Shown here in pieces: positions 18,443 through 25,768 of a stretch of 64,000 bases of DNA (within the stretch, counting starts at the first letter, position 1; each line of letters opens with the position of its first letter). Under the pieces are notes generated by a model. That model was not told the DNA's origin. It saw only the letters and a program-made list of their open reading frames with translations, and made no database searches. Position numbers and translations under genes: made by a program. Source of the DNA: Gordonia sediminis (GTDB lineage Bacteria > Actinomycetota > Actinomycetes > Mycobacteriales > Mycobacteriaceae). The stretch spans positions 124,001 to 188,000 of the forward strand of contig RZUM01000008.1 in the NCBI GenBank assembly GCA_004193205.1, in the 5' to 3' direction.

Positions 18443-19204
18443 TCAGCTGCCGGTCTCGGAGGTCTCGCGAGACCGGGTGGTGCTGCTGTCGGTCGGAGCG
18501 GGGCGCCGCGGACGACCGGGCCGCGGACCGCGGTCGCGCTTGGACCAGGCCAGACGGGCCACCGCCAGCACCGCGATCAGGCATACCAGCGCAAGGAACC
18601 ACGACCAGCTACTGACCGCCGCGGTCGCCGGGTCCGGATAGGTGGCGTCGGCACTGAAGTTCGACGGGCGCCGCGGTTCCGGTGTCCATCGAACCGTGTC
18701 GTCGGCGAGCTGTTCGCCGTTGGTGGCGGTGACGGGACCGCCGAAGGTCACGGTGAGCTGGAGGAAGTCGCGGTCGGGCGCGAGTCCGGTGAGATCGGCG
18801 TTGCCGCGGAAGCGGACGACGTCGCCGCTGCGCTCGGTCTTGAGGTCCATGCTCATCACCGATTCGCCGAAGGACTCGGCCACGATGTCACCGAGCTGGC
18901 CGAACTGCCCGGCGGTGAGGTCGGTGAACACCGCTCGCGTGCCGACGCGTTTGACCGTGTCGTCGCCCTCGGGTTCGACGCTGTACTCGCTCAGGGCGAT
19001 ACGCGGGGTCATCGACTCCGGGATGTCGAACTGGGGCGGCCCACTCGGATTGTCCGGTGAGGTCGCGACGATGACGGTGCCCGAGTAGCGGTCACCGACG
19101 GTGGTCGACCGCTCCAGACACCCGGTGAGCAGGGGGGTCATGGCCGCCAGCGAGAGCAGCATCAGGATCGCGGACCAACGGGATGACGAGCGCACGGTGC
19201 TCAT
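18443..19204 (-). CDS. lppM: LppM-like lipoprotein
   Basis: This 253-residue envelope protein has a signal peptide ending in the lipobox LLTGC. A beta-rich exported domain follows, then a C-terminal transmembrane helix (WFLALVCLIAVLAVARLAW) and a basic, Ser/Thr-rich cytoplasmic tail. Both the lipobox and the C-terminal helix, and the order metF-lppM-GNAT, match Rv2171 (LppM). That protein affects phagosome interactions in M. tuberculosis. The function here is unknown. Start ATG 19204 gives a clean signal peptide. Confidence 0.85.
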   Translation of the reverse strand: MSTVRSSSRWSAILMLLSLAAMTPLLTGCLERSTTVGDRYSGTVIVATSPDNPSGPPQFDIPESMTPRIALSEYSVEPEGDDTVKRVGTRAVFTDLTAGQFGQLGDIVAESFGESVMSMDLKTERSGDVVRFRGNADLTGLAPDRDFLQLTVTFGGPVTATNGEQLADDTVRWTPEPRRPSNFSADATYPDPATAAVSSWSWFLALVCLIAVLAVARLAWSKRDRGPRPGRPRRPAPTDSSTTRSRETSETGS

Positions 19205-19245
19205 CGTGCCAGACGTCGGCGGTCGGTCGCGTCCGACGCACCCGA

Positions 19246-20865
19246 TCATCGGCGAAGGGCCATGTGCGCGGCGATACGGCCGCTGGCACCCGTCACCCCG
19301 CCGCCGGGATGGGTCGAGGCCCCGGCGAGCAGCAGGCCGTCGGCGCCCGGCACCCGGTGCCCCGACAGATCGGGGTGGGGCCGCCAGAAGAACATCTGGT
19401 CGATGCTCATCTCCACATGCATGATGTTGCCGCCGAGCAGACCGAGTTCGTCGGCGAGGTCGTCGGGCGTCTGAATGTGGCTGTGTTCGATGTGCGCACT
19501 GAAACCCGGCGCGTGGCGATCCATCTCGGCTCGGATCGCCTCTGCCGCCTCCGGTGCCGCGTCGCGCCAGCTCCGTGCACCGGACAGGCGGGACGGATGC
19601 CACTGCGCCCACACGGTGACCAGGTGTTTGCCGTCCGGCGCCAGCGTCGGGTCGATCGCCGAGAAACTCATCGCGACGCAGGCCGGCCGGTCGGGCAGGT
19701 CGCCGACCGATGCGGCGGCCTGCGCGCGGCGCAGCTGGGCTCGGTCGGTGACGAGCAGTCCCAGCGCCGAGTGCACCCCGTGGGATGGGAGGTCCGACGG
19801 CAGGTCGCGATAGGCCGGCAGGGCGTCGGTACCGAGACGAACGGCCATCCCGATGCCGTCGCCGACGGCGATCTGCGAGCGCCACCGGTCGATCAGTCGT
19901 CGATCATGGCCGCCGGCGGCCAGCAGCTGCAGCGTGGTGAGGATGTGGCAGGCGGCGATCACCCGGGTGGCGCAGTGCCCGGTCCCGTCGGCGGTGTCCA
20001 CCCGCCAATGGTCGCCGCAGCGGGTGATGGTGGTCGCCGGACGTTCGAGCAGCACCTCGCCGCCGTCGGCGGTGAGTCGGCTGATCAGGGCCTCGGTCAG
20101 CGCGCCGCTGCCGCCGACCGCGCGGCCGGGCGGGATGTCGTGCTGCAGGGCGGCGAAACCGATCATCGGTGCGGTTCCCGGCGCGTTCATCGGTGGCCCG
20201 GATTGGGCGCCGAACCAGGCCAGCGCCGCCTTGAGCGGCTCGGAGTCGAACCAGCGGTCGAGCAACGCGTCCCCCGAGGACATCAATTCCTGGGTCAGCG
20301 ACAGCATCGCGCCGGTCCGTCGTCCCACGGGGCCGGTGCGGGCGGTCGTGGCGGTGTCGGTCAGGCCGGTGAAGGCGGTGGCGAACCGCGCGGGTGCGGC
20401 CGGGGCGTAGAACGAGCGCATGACGGCACGGGCGCGGGGGCGCCACACTCCTACGAATCGGCGGTAGGCCTCGGCGTCGGCCGACCCGACCGCGCGTTCG
20501 ATGGACGCGCAGGTGGCGTCGAGGTCGGTGCGGAACACGATCGGCGCGGTGTCCTCGGTCGCCGGGCTGAAGGCCCACGGATCGCAGTCGAGGTAACGCA
20601 ACCCGTGATCGGTGAGCGACAACTCGTCGAGAACGGGGGAGTGCCGGATCATCAGGTGCGCCGACGATCCGCGGTCCACGCGGTATCCGGGGAAGCGCTC
20701 GATGGTGGACACCGCCCCGCCGGGTACCGAATCGCGTTCGACGACGCGCACCGATCGTCCCGCACGGGCCAGGTAGGCGGCGGCGACGAGGCCGTTGTGT
20801 CCGGCCCCGACGACGATGGCGTCGAGGGGCACATGCGTCACGCTCCGACGACGGCCGGCGGTCAT
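19246..20865 (-). CDS. Phytoene dehydrogenase-like FAD-dependent oxidoreductase
   Basis: This flavoprotein has 539 residues. The N-terminal FAD-binding GAGHNGLVAAAYLARAG and ERDSVPGGAVSTIERFPGYRVDRGSS form the Rossmann and GG motifs of the carotenoid desaturase / PYROXD2-like group. The C-terminal LLLAGASTHPGGGVTGASGRIAA closes the FAD site. There is no nearby phytoene synthase or lycopene cyclase, so carotenoid desaturation is not supported; polyene or lipid oxidation is equally possible. Start ATG 20865 overlaps the stop of the GNAT gene (ATGA), so both are in one operon. Confidence 0.85.
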   Translation of the reverse strand: MTAGRRRSVTHVPLDAIVVGAGHNGLVAAAYLARAGRSVRVVERDSVPGGAVSTIERFPGYRVDRGSSAHLMIRHSPVLDELSLTDHGLRYLDCDPWAFSPATEDTAPIVFRTDLDATCASIERAVGSADAEAYRRFVGVWRPRARAVMRSFYAPAAPARFATAFTGLTDTATTARTGPVGRRTGAMLSLTQELMSSGDALLDRWFDSEPLKAALAWFGAQSGPPMNAPGTAPMIGFAALQHDIPPGRAVGGSGALTEALISRLTADGGEVLLERPATTITRCGDHWRVDTADGTGHCATRVIAACHILTTLQLLAAGGHDRRLIDRWRSQIAVGDGIGMAVRLGTDALPAYRDLPSDLPSHGVHSALGLLVTDRAQLRRAQAAASVGDLPDRPACVAMSFSAIDPTLAPDGKHLVTVWAQWHPSRLSGARSWRDAAPEAAEAIRAEMDRHAPGFSAHIEHSHIQTPDDLADELGLLGGNIMHVEMSIDQMFFWRPHPDLSGHRVPGADGLLLAGASTHPGGGVTGASGRIAAHMALRR

Positions 20866-21518
20866 CGGCGCTCGGCGCGGTCGTCGGTGATCAGCGGGAG
20901 CGGGCGGCCGAGGAAGGCGAACGGACGGGGATCGCCGGAGAAGGTGAAGTGCCGGAGCACGTCGACGAACCCCAGGCGCCGGTAGAGCGCCCATGCCCGG
21001 TTGTTCTCGGCGGGGATCTCCGGGGTGGACAGCAGGACCCGGCTCTCGGGCCGATCGGCCAGCAGCCGGGTGAGCAACACCTGCCCGATGCCGCGACCCT
21101 GCGCGGTGGGGTGCACGTGCAGTTCGGTCAGTTCGAAGTAGTCGCGAGTGATCTCGTCCACCGCGGAGTCGGGGTGTCCGGCCTGCCGCAGACCGAACCG
21201 GAGTTGCTGATTCCACCACTGGTCACGTCCACCGCGATAGCCGTAGGCGATCCCGACGAGGAGCTCGTCATCATCGACCGCGACCGGGCGGGACAGTCGC
21301 CGCCGCGCGGCGGGGCCGGACTGTGCCTCGCCGGACGAACCGGTGGTGATGGCGCCGACGGCCCGCCAGCCCGGACGCGCGATGTGTTCGCGCCACAACG
21401 CGGCCCGGTGCACCTCGGTGCCGCGCGGGTAGTTCATCGCGGTCACGTAGATGTCGAGGGCGGGTTCGAGCCACACCCGGGCGTCCTGCCCGGTCAGGTC
21501 AACGAGGCGGATCGTCAC
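20862..21518 (-). CDS. GNAT-family N-acetyltransferase (Rv2170-type)
   Basis: This 218-residue acetyltransferase has the GNAT acetyl-CoA loop in LHVHPTAQGRGIGQVLLTRLL. Strand 4 (YFELTELHV) and the later NNRAWALYRRLGFVDVLRHFTF also follow the fold. It stands beside lppM as Rv2170 does. Substrate cannot be read from sequence. It is upstream of and overlaps the flavoprotein gene by 4 bp. Its promoter must lie in the 290-bp divergent spacer to the SOS-type promoter of the HEPN gene. Confidence 0.88.
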   Translation of the reverse strand: MTIRLVDLTGQDARVWLEPALDIYVTAMNYPRGTEVHRAALWREHIARPGWRAVGAITTGSSGEAQSGPAARRRLSRPVAVDDDELLVGIAYGYRGGRDQWWNQQLRFGLRQAGHPDSAVDEITRDYFELTELHVHPTAQGRGIGQVLLTRLLADRPESRVLLSTPEIPAENNRAWALYRRLGFVDVLRHFTFSGDPRPFAFLGRPLPLITDDRAERR

Positions 21519-21598
21519 CGATCGTCTGTCCTCTCGTCACGGGTGGCCCGCGCTGCTGCCGGTCGTCAGCGCTCCGGGATTTTCGGTCGGTCGTCGTC

Positions 21599-21627
21599 TT
21601 GAAGGTGTCCGACCCACTAGCTATATT
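21599..21627 (+). promoter_or_regulatory. Strong sigma-70/SigA promoter of the HEPN gene
   Basis: TTGAAG (21599-21604) and TATATT (21622-21627) are separated by exactly 17 bp. This is the clearest housekeeping promoter in the window, with AT-rich sequence unlike its surroundings. Initiation is expected around 21634, inside the LexA-type box. Confidence 0.8.
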
Positions 21628-21634
21628 GAATATG

Positions 21635-21650
21635 TCGAACGGGTGTTCGA
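21635..21650. promoter_or_regulatory. LexA-binding site (SOS box)
   Basis: TCGAACGGGTGTTCGA matches the actinobacterial SOS box TCGAAC-N4-GTTCGA in all 12 specified positions. It begins 7 bp after the -10 hexamer at 21622-21627, so bound LexA would cover the transcription start. That places the downstream HEPN-like gene in the DNA-damage regulon. The statement on LexA is based on the known consensus; binding is inferred. Confidence 0.82.
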
Positions 21651-21696
21651 TGAATGAGCCTCCGCAAGCTGTTCTGACCACCCGCCGACATCTCGC

Positions 21697-21741
21697 GCCG
21701 GCCCGGCGGTGAACGAGGGAAGCGTTCGCTGTCGGGCCGGC
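21697..21741 (+). promoter_or_regulatory. Hairpin in the SOS-controlled leader
   Basis: GCCGGCCCG at 21697-21705 pairs perfectly with CGGGCCGGC at 21733-21741. An inner stem GTGAACG / CGTTCGC, with one G:T pair, extends it. It lies in the 5' leader of the HEPN gene, overlapping the end of a 20-26 codon ORF that stops at 21710-21712. No U-run follows. It could be an attenuator, an RNA processing signal or only GC-driven folding. Confidence 0.5.
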
Positions 21742-21753
21742 GTTGTAGAAAAC

Positions 21754-21780
21754 AGGAGAACAGCAAACCGGAGAACAGCA
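21754..21780 (+). repeat. Direct repeat GGAGAACAGCA in the HEPN leader
   Basis: The 11-mer GGAGAACAGCA occurs twice with a 16-bp period, about 30-55 nt before the start codon of the HEPN gene. Both copies contain a GGAG ribosome-binding-site core. The true ribosome binding site (GGGAGGTGGAG) lies closer to ATG 21809. Confidence 0.6.
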
Positions 21781-21808
21781 GTCGACATCGACAGATCGGG
21801 AGGTGGAG

Positions 21809-22279
21809 ATGACCAGGACGAATCCGACACGGTCGGCGCCGGCCATCGATCCCGTGGTCGTCCGTCGCAGCCGTGACCTGCTGGACCGGGCCGAGATCCT
21901 CTTCGACAATGCCGACGGCATCGCCGAGTCGGCCGAGCGGTTCCGGCAGTACTACCTGACCGCGTTGCGCGCAGCCGGTGCGGTACTCGAGATCTACGAG
22001 CCGTCCAACCGGCCGGTCCGACGCCGGCGGCCGGCCAGTGCGTGGAAGCGACTGCCGGTGGTCGTCGGGGAGTTGGCCGCCTACGCCGACTACTTCGCCG
22101 ACCTGTCGCACCTGCGACTCGACATCGAGTCGGGACTCATTCGGACGGTGGACGAGCAGACGGTGCGCCACACGCGGCAAAGGGTGATCGAATTGCTCGA
22201 CGCGGTCGAGCGCGAGGTGATCGCCTACGAGCAGGGCAGGCTACCCCATCAGAACGTCCGCCCGGACCGGACCGCATGA
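21809..22279 (+). CDS. SAV_6107-type HEPN-like helical protein under SOS control
   Basis: This 156-residue, Arg-rich all-helical protein resembles the SAV_6107-type HEPN family of actinobacteria. The core reads SRDLLDRAEILFDNADG, YLTALRAAGAVLEIYEP and DAVEREVIAYEQGR. The RNase motif Rx4-6H of toxin HEPN proteins is not obvious, since the only His residues near an Arg lie outside that spacing. So catalysis is not claimed. ATG 21809 follows a good GGGAGGTGGAG site; GTG 21803 is also in frame. It sits behind a perfect LexA box and strong promoter, so it is probably DNA-damage-induced. Function in repair or checkpoint is unknown. The family assignment is from memory of the sequence pattern. Confidence 0.65.
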   Translation: MTRTNPTRSAPAIDPVVVRRSRDLLDRAEILFDNADGIAESAERFRQYYLTALRAAGAVLEIYEPSNRPVRRRRPASAWKRLPVVVGELAAYADYFADLSHLRLDIESGLIRTVDEQTVRHTRQRVIELLDAVEREVIAYEQGRLPHQNVRPDRTA

Positions 22280-22473
22280 CCGTCGACGGCCCGCCGGGGG
22301 CATGCTCGGGTAGTTCATCCGGACGCAACCGTGGGTAATGGTGGTCGCCGGGTGATTCTGCTCGTATCATGGGAGATTGAGGCCGTAGTCCACGGCTGGG
22401 CGGCGTCGGCAGTACACATCGATCGCAGGGGTCGAGTGGGTCGGGTCGGTGGAGTTGTGAGTTAGGAGGGTCG

Positions 22474-22875
22474 GTGCCTCTTTCGGAGCACGAGCAGCGC
22501 ATGCTCGAACAGATCGAAAACGCTCTGTACGCCGAAGACCCGAAGTTCGCGTCGAGCGTCAAGCGTCGTCGCCTCGGACGGTCGAGCGGTCGTCGTCGGC
22601 TACAGGCGGTAGCCATCTTCGTTCTGGGGCTTGTCCTCCTCGTCGGTGGACTCATCGTCAACATCGGGGTGGGTGGGTTCCCCATCATCAGCCTCGTCGG
22701 TTTCCTCGTCATGTTCGGCGCCGGCCTGCTCGCCCTGTGGGGTGGCGACGGTCGGGGATCCGGATCGGCCCGGGGACATGGTCGCGGCGCGAAGGATTCG
22801 CGCGGTGCGGCACCCAAACGCAAGTTCTCCGAACGGATGGAGGAGCGCTTCAACCGCCGCTTCGACCAGCAGTGA
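22474..22875 (+). CDS. DUF3040 small membrane protein (Rv2169c-type)
   Basis: The protein has 133 residues. The N-terminus PLSEHEQRMLEQIENALYAEDPKFASSV is the DUF3040 signature. Two transmembrane helices follow (VAIFVLGLVLLVGGLIVNIG and ISLVGFLVMFGAGLLALWGG), then a basic cytoplasmic tail. It starts with GTG 22474 behind TAGGAGGG. In M. tuberculosis the same gene (Rv2169c) lies upstream of mraZ. Function is unknown; the position before the division cluster hints at envelope or division roles. A strong terminator lies 37 bp downstream. Confidence 0.85.
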   Translation: MPLSEHEQRMLEQIENALYAEDPKFASSVKRRRLGRSSGRRRLQAVAIFVLGLVLLVGGLIVNIGVGGFPIISLVGFLVMFGAGLLALWGGDGRGSGSARGHGRGAKDSRGAAPKRKFSERMEERFNRRFDQQ

Positions 22876-22911
22876 CACTGCCGGGCAGCTGCCCGGGACA
22901 TGATTTGTGAC

Positions 22912-22942
22912 AAGGCCGCACACCGCTCAGGTGTGCGGCCTT
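22912..22942 (+). terminator. Intrinsic terminator after the DUF3040 gene
   Basis: AAGGCCGCACACC (22912-22924) pairs perfectly with GGTGTGCGGCCTT (22930-22942) around a 5-nt loop GCTCA. The arms begin AA and end TT, and the next bases are TCGTCGT. A separate 16-bp perfect palindrome, CCGGGCAGCTGCCCGG, lies just before it at 22881-22896. Confidence 0.85.
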
Positions 22943-22959
22943 CGTCGTGGTAGCCCCCG

Positions 22960-23090
22960 ATCGTGTATGCCCCACCGTCCCCACCCCGACGCCACGCGGT
23001 GCCCCCACTACACCCCACCCCACCTCCACCTGATGCCCCACTTCGCCCCACCCCACGTCCCACCCGATGCCCCACTTCGCCCCACCCTGA
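22960..23090. repeat. C-rich low-complexity tract with a 22-bp direct repeat, in the 459-bp gap before mraZ
   Basis: The plus strand carries a run of CCCCACC-like words from about 22970 to 23090 with very few G bases. A 22-bp block starting GATGCCCCACTTCG is repeated exactly at 23032-23053 and 23066-23087 (period 34). No gene-like reading frame with normal codon use is seen. The rest of the gap (23090-23334) holds ordinary-looking sequence and the mraZ promoter region. Confidence 0.7.
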
Positions 23091-23250
23091 GGAGATAGGT
23101 CTTCTCAACTGGGATCCTTGGTCACATCAGCCTCATCCGTAGCGCCTCATTCGAAGTGGTGTGCCCGTGCGCAGCTCGGTTTCCCGATCTTTTGCACCGT
23201 CTTGACCTGTGCTTTCTTGAGATGGTGGGGCATCAGGGAGTGTCTGGGGT

Positions 23251-23280
23251 GGAAAGTGGTGGAAAGTGGGGTACTGTGGC
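23251..23280 (+). promoter_or_regulatory. Candidate MraZ operator (10-bp repeats) at the dcw promoter
   Basis: Three adjacent 10-bp units read GGAAAGTGGT, GGAAAGTGGG and GTACTGTGGC. MraZ proteins in other bacteria bind tandem TGGG- or AAAGTGG-containing boxes spaced by 10 bp upstream of their own gene. A possible -10 hexamer TACTGT (23272-23277) lies inside the third unit. Autoregulation of mraZ at this site is inferred. Confidence 0.6.
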
Positions 23281-23334
23281 AGCACTGGGTGAGATGAACC
23301 GGACATCGAACCTGGTGCGGCAGGAGGTGTCGAC

Positions 23335-23775
23335 GTGCTTGCGCGGTTTTTCGGCACCTACACGCCCAAGCTCGACGACAAGGGGCGACTCACGTTGCCC
23401 GCCAAGTTTCGCGACGCACTGGCAGGAGGGGTGATGGTCACGAAAGGCCAGGACCGCAGCCTGTCGGTGTATCGGACCGAGGATTTCCAGGAGATCGCCG
23501 AAAAGACGGTGGCGGCTTCGCGCAACGACCCGGCGGCGCGGGCCTTCATGCGACTGCTCTTCGCGGGTTCGGAAGATCAGCGGCCCGACGGTCAGGGACG
23601 GATCACCCTGCCCGCCGAACTGAGGGCCTACGCGGGACTGACCAAGGACTGTGTGGTGACCGGCGCCTTCGATCACCTCGAGATCTGGGATGTGCAGACC
23701 TGGCGCGACTACCAGAGCGAGCACGAGGAGGATTTCTCCACCGCGGGCTCGGCGGCGCTGGAAAACCTGCTCTAG
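23335..23775 (+). CDS. mraZ: Transcriptional regulator MraZ
   Basis: This 146-residue AbrB-like regulator is the first gene of the dcw cluster. Both DxxxR halves are present: [17 protein letters not shown] near residues 12-28 and [18 protein letters not shown] in the second half. It typically forms a ring and represses its own promoter. GTG 23335 follows GGCAGGAGG. The AAAGTGG repeats upstream fit its known binding mode. rsmH follows after a 170-bp leader with a conserved RNA structure. Confidence 0.95.
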   Translation: MLARFFGTYTPKLDDKGRLTLPAKFRDALAGGVMVTKGQDRSLSVYRTEDFQEIAEKTVAASRNDPAARAFMRLLFAGSEDQRPDGQGRITLPAELRAYAGLTKDCVVTGAFDHLEIWDVQTWRDYQSEHEEDFSTAGSAALENLL

Positions 23776-23820
23776 CGGTCGATGGGTGCACACAGATGAA
23801 TAGCGGAGCGGGTGGGTCGA

Positions 23821-23884
23821 GGCCTCGGCCCGGAGCGACCCTGGCGTACTTCCCCAACGCCAGGTGCGTGATCGGGCCGAGACC
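23821..23884 (+). ncRNA. mraW RNA motif (actinobacterial leader of rsmH)
   Basis: CCTGGCGT (23840-23847) pairs with ACGCCAGG (23857-23864) around a loop containing CTTCCCC. CUUCCCC in the terminal loop is the hallmark of the published mraW RNA motif found before mraW/rsmH genes in Actinobacteria. An outer stem, GGCCTCGGCCC (23821-23831) with GGGCCGAGACC (23874-23884), pairs at 10 of 11 positions. It is probably a cis-regulatory element of rsmH and the genes behind it. Confidence 0.78.
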
Positions 23885-23945
23885 CCGCCTCATCCGGGAA
23901 CCGCACACGCGAGGAGACCAGCCACACAGTCCGAGGAGAGGGTCG

Positions 23946-24986
23946 GTGAACACAGGTCACGACGAGCCGCGGCCCGATCGCGACGCACCGCTCCCGGCAG
24001 ACGAATCAGCCCGGCGCTCCGGCCCGTTCGGTCACGTGCCGGTCATGGCCGACCGGATGATCGAACTGATCCTGCCCGCGCTGACCGCCCACGGCACCGA
24101 CGCACCGATATTCGTCGACGCCACCCTCGGGGCCGGAGGTCACACCGAACTCATCCTGCGCGCCCACGAGGACGTCCGGGTGATCGGCATCGACCGCGAT
24201 ACCACCGCGCTGGACATCGCCCGTGACCGGCTGACCGCCTACGGCGAGCGGATCACCTTTCACCAGGCCCGATTCGACGAGATCGGTGTCGTCCTCGAGG
24301 ATCTGGGCATCGACCGGATCGACGCCGCACTCTTCGACCTGGGGGTGTCGTCGATGCAGCTCGACCGCCCGGACCGGGGATTCGCCTACGCCGTCGACGC
24401 GCCGCTGGACATGCGCATGGACATCTCCGAGCCCATGACCGCCGCCGACATCCTCAACACCTACCCCCACGGGGAACTGGCCCGCATCCTGTCCGAGTAC
24501 GGCGAGGAGCGCTTTGCGGGCAAGATCGCGTCGGCGATCATTCGTGAGCGCGAACGTGAACCGTTCACCACCAGCGCCCGGCTCGTCGAGCTGCTCTACG
24601 CGACGATCCCGGCGGCCACCCGCCGGACGGGCGGCCACCCGGCGAAGCGGACCTTCCAGGCCCTGCGCATCGAGGTCAACCACGAACTCGACGCGCTGCG
24701 GCGCGCCATCCCCGCCGCGCTGGCCGCGTTGCGCGTCGGCGGGCGGGTCGCGGTGATGAGCTATCAGTCCCTCGAGGATCGGATCATCAAGCGGGAGTTC
24801 GCATCCCGCGTCGTATCCACCTCACCCCGCGGACTCCCGGTGGAGTTGCCCGGGTCGGCGCCGGACTTCCGGCTCGTCACCCGCGGCGCCGAACGTCCCG
24901 ACGAGCGTGAATTGGCCCAGAATCCACGGTCCGCCCCGGTGCGGGTCCGGGTGATCGAACGTGTCGACGAGAAGGATCGCTCATGA
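23946..24986 (+). CDS. rsmH: 16S rRNA (cytosine-1402-N4)-methyltransferase RsmH (MraW)
   Basis: This S-adenosylmethionine-dependent enzyme methylates C1402 in the ribosomal P site. The 346-residue protein has the opening [17 protein letters not shown], the SAM-binding [53 protein letters not shown] and [14 protein letters not shown], all family hallmarks. GTG 23946 was chosen because GAGGAGAG lies just before it; the open frame extends upstream to 23796 through the RNA leader. The stop overlaps ftsL (ATGA). Confidence 0.95.
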   Translation: MNTGHDEPRPDRDAPLPADESARRSGPFGHVPVMADRMIELILPALTAHGTDAPIFVDATLGAGGHTELILRAHEDVRVIGIDRDTTALDIARDRLTAYGERITFHQARFDEIGVVLEDLGIDRIDAALFDLGVSSMQLDRPDRGFAYAVDAPLDMRMDISEPMTAADILNTYPHGELARILSEYGEERFAGKIASAIIREREREPFTTSARLVELLYATIPAATRRTGGHPAKRTFQALRIEVNHELDALRRAIPAALAALRVGGRVAVMSYQSLEDRIIKREFASRVVSTSPRGLPVELPGSAPDFRLVTRGAERPDERELAQNPRSAPVRVRVIERVDEKDRS

Positions 24987-25747
24987 CGCTGCTGCACGAC
25001 GTCGACGTCGATGCCGATCCGGTCACCCCCGAACGGGGCACGCGCTCGCGGGCCGCGCAGCGGGCGCTCGATCGGCGCCACAAGCGTCTCGAACGCCACA
25101 ACAAGCAGACCAACCGGAACACCCGGCGACGCCCGGCGTTCTCGGAGAAGTCTCGCGCGCACGCGATCCCGTTCGTGGTGCCGGTGATCGCACTGCTGGT
25201 CCTCGGCCTCGGCCTCAGTCTGTGGCTGTCCACCAAGGCGGCCGCCGACTCGTACCGACTCGGCGTCGAGCGCCAGCAGAACCAGGCGCTGCTCGACCGC
25301 CGCGATTCGCTGAAACGCACCTACGAGTCGGGGGATTCGGCTCCGGAACTGTCGGACAAGGCCACCAAACTCGGCATGATCCCTGCGCAGAACCCGGCCC
25401 GGATGATCGTGGGCGACAACGGACGTCCGCGGGTGGCCGGAGATCCGACACCCGCGCAGGGCAAGGGACTACGGACGATCAATCCGCCGATCGGACCCGA
25501 CCCCGTCGCCTCGATCGACCCGAAGAAGGTCGACGACTCGGTGGGTCTGCCCGGCGACGGATCGCAATCATCCGACGCCGAGCCGTCATCGACGCCCGAC
25601 GACTCCGCGACCGCGTCCTCCACGGCTGCCCCCTCCTCGGGTGCGGCGTCCACACCTGCGCCGGGCGCGCCCGCCATCGGCGCGGCCCCCAACGTGTTGC
25701 CGGCGACCCCGAACGCGCCGGGCGCAAATTCGACGGAAAACCGTTAA
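24983..25747 (+). CDS. ftsL: Cell division protein FtsL-like (Rv2164c-type)
   Basis: This 254-residue bitopic division protein bridges FtsQ/FtsB-type partners and FtsI-FtsW. A basic cytoplasmic N-terminus ([16 protein letters not shown]) leads to one transmembrane helix ([20 protein letters not shown]). A heptad-like region with [20 protein letters not shown] follows, then a long Pro/Ala/Ser-rich tail typical of the mycobacterial homologue. It overlaps rsmH by 4 bp. The position between rsmH and pbpB defines it. Confidence 0.85.
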   Translation: MTLLHDVDVDADPVTPERGTRSRAAQRALDRRHKRLERHNKQTNRNTRRRPAFSEKSRAHAIPFVVPVIALLVLGLGLSLWLSTKAAADSYRLGVERQQNQALLDRRDSLKRTYESGDSAPELSDKATKLGMIPAQNPARMIVGDNGRPRVAGDPTPAQGKGLRTINPPIGPDPVASIDPKKVDDSVGLPGDGSQSSDAEPSSTPDDSATASSTAAPSSGAASTPAPGAPAIGAAPNVLPATPNAPGANSTENR

Positions 25748-25768
25748 CCCCGGGGACAATTGGCAACC

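Noticed and set aside
19246-20865. Carotenoid biosynthesis cluster
   Set aside because: Only one phytoene-dehydrogenase-like gene is present; no phytoene synthase or cyclase accompanies it.
21809-22279. HEPN toxin with adjacent antitoxin
   Set aside because: No Rx4-6H RNase motif and no small partner gene with nucleotidyltransferase motif; only the HEPN-like fold is claimed.
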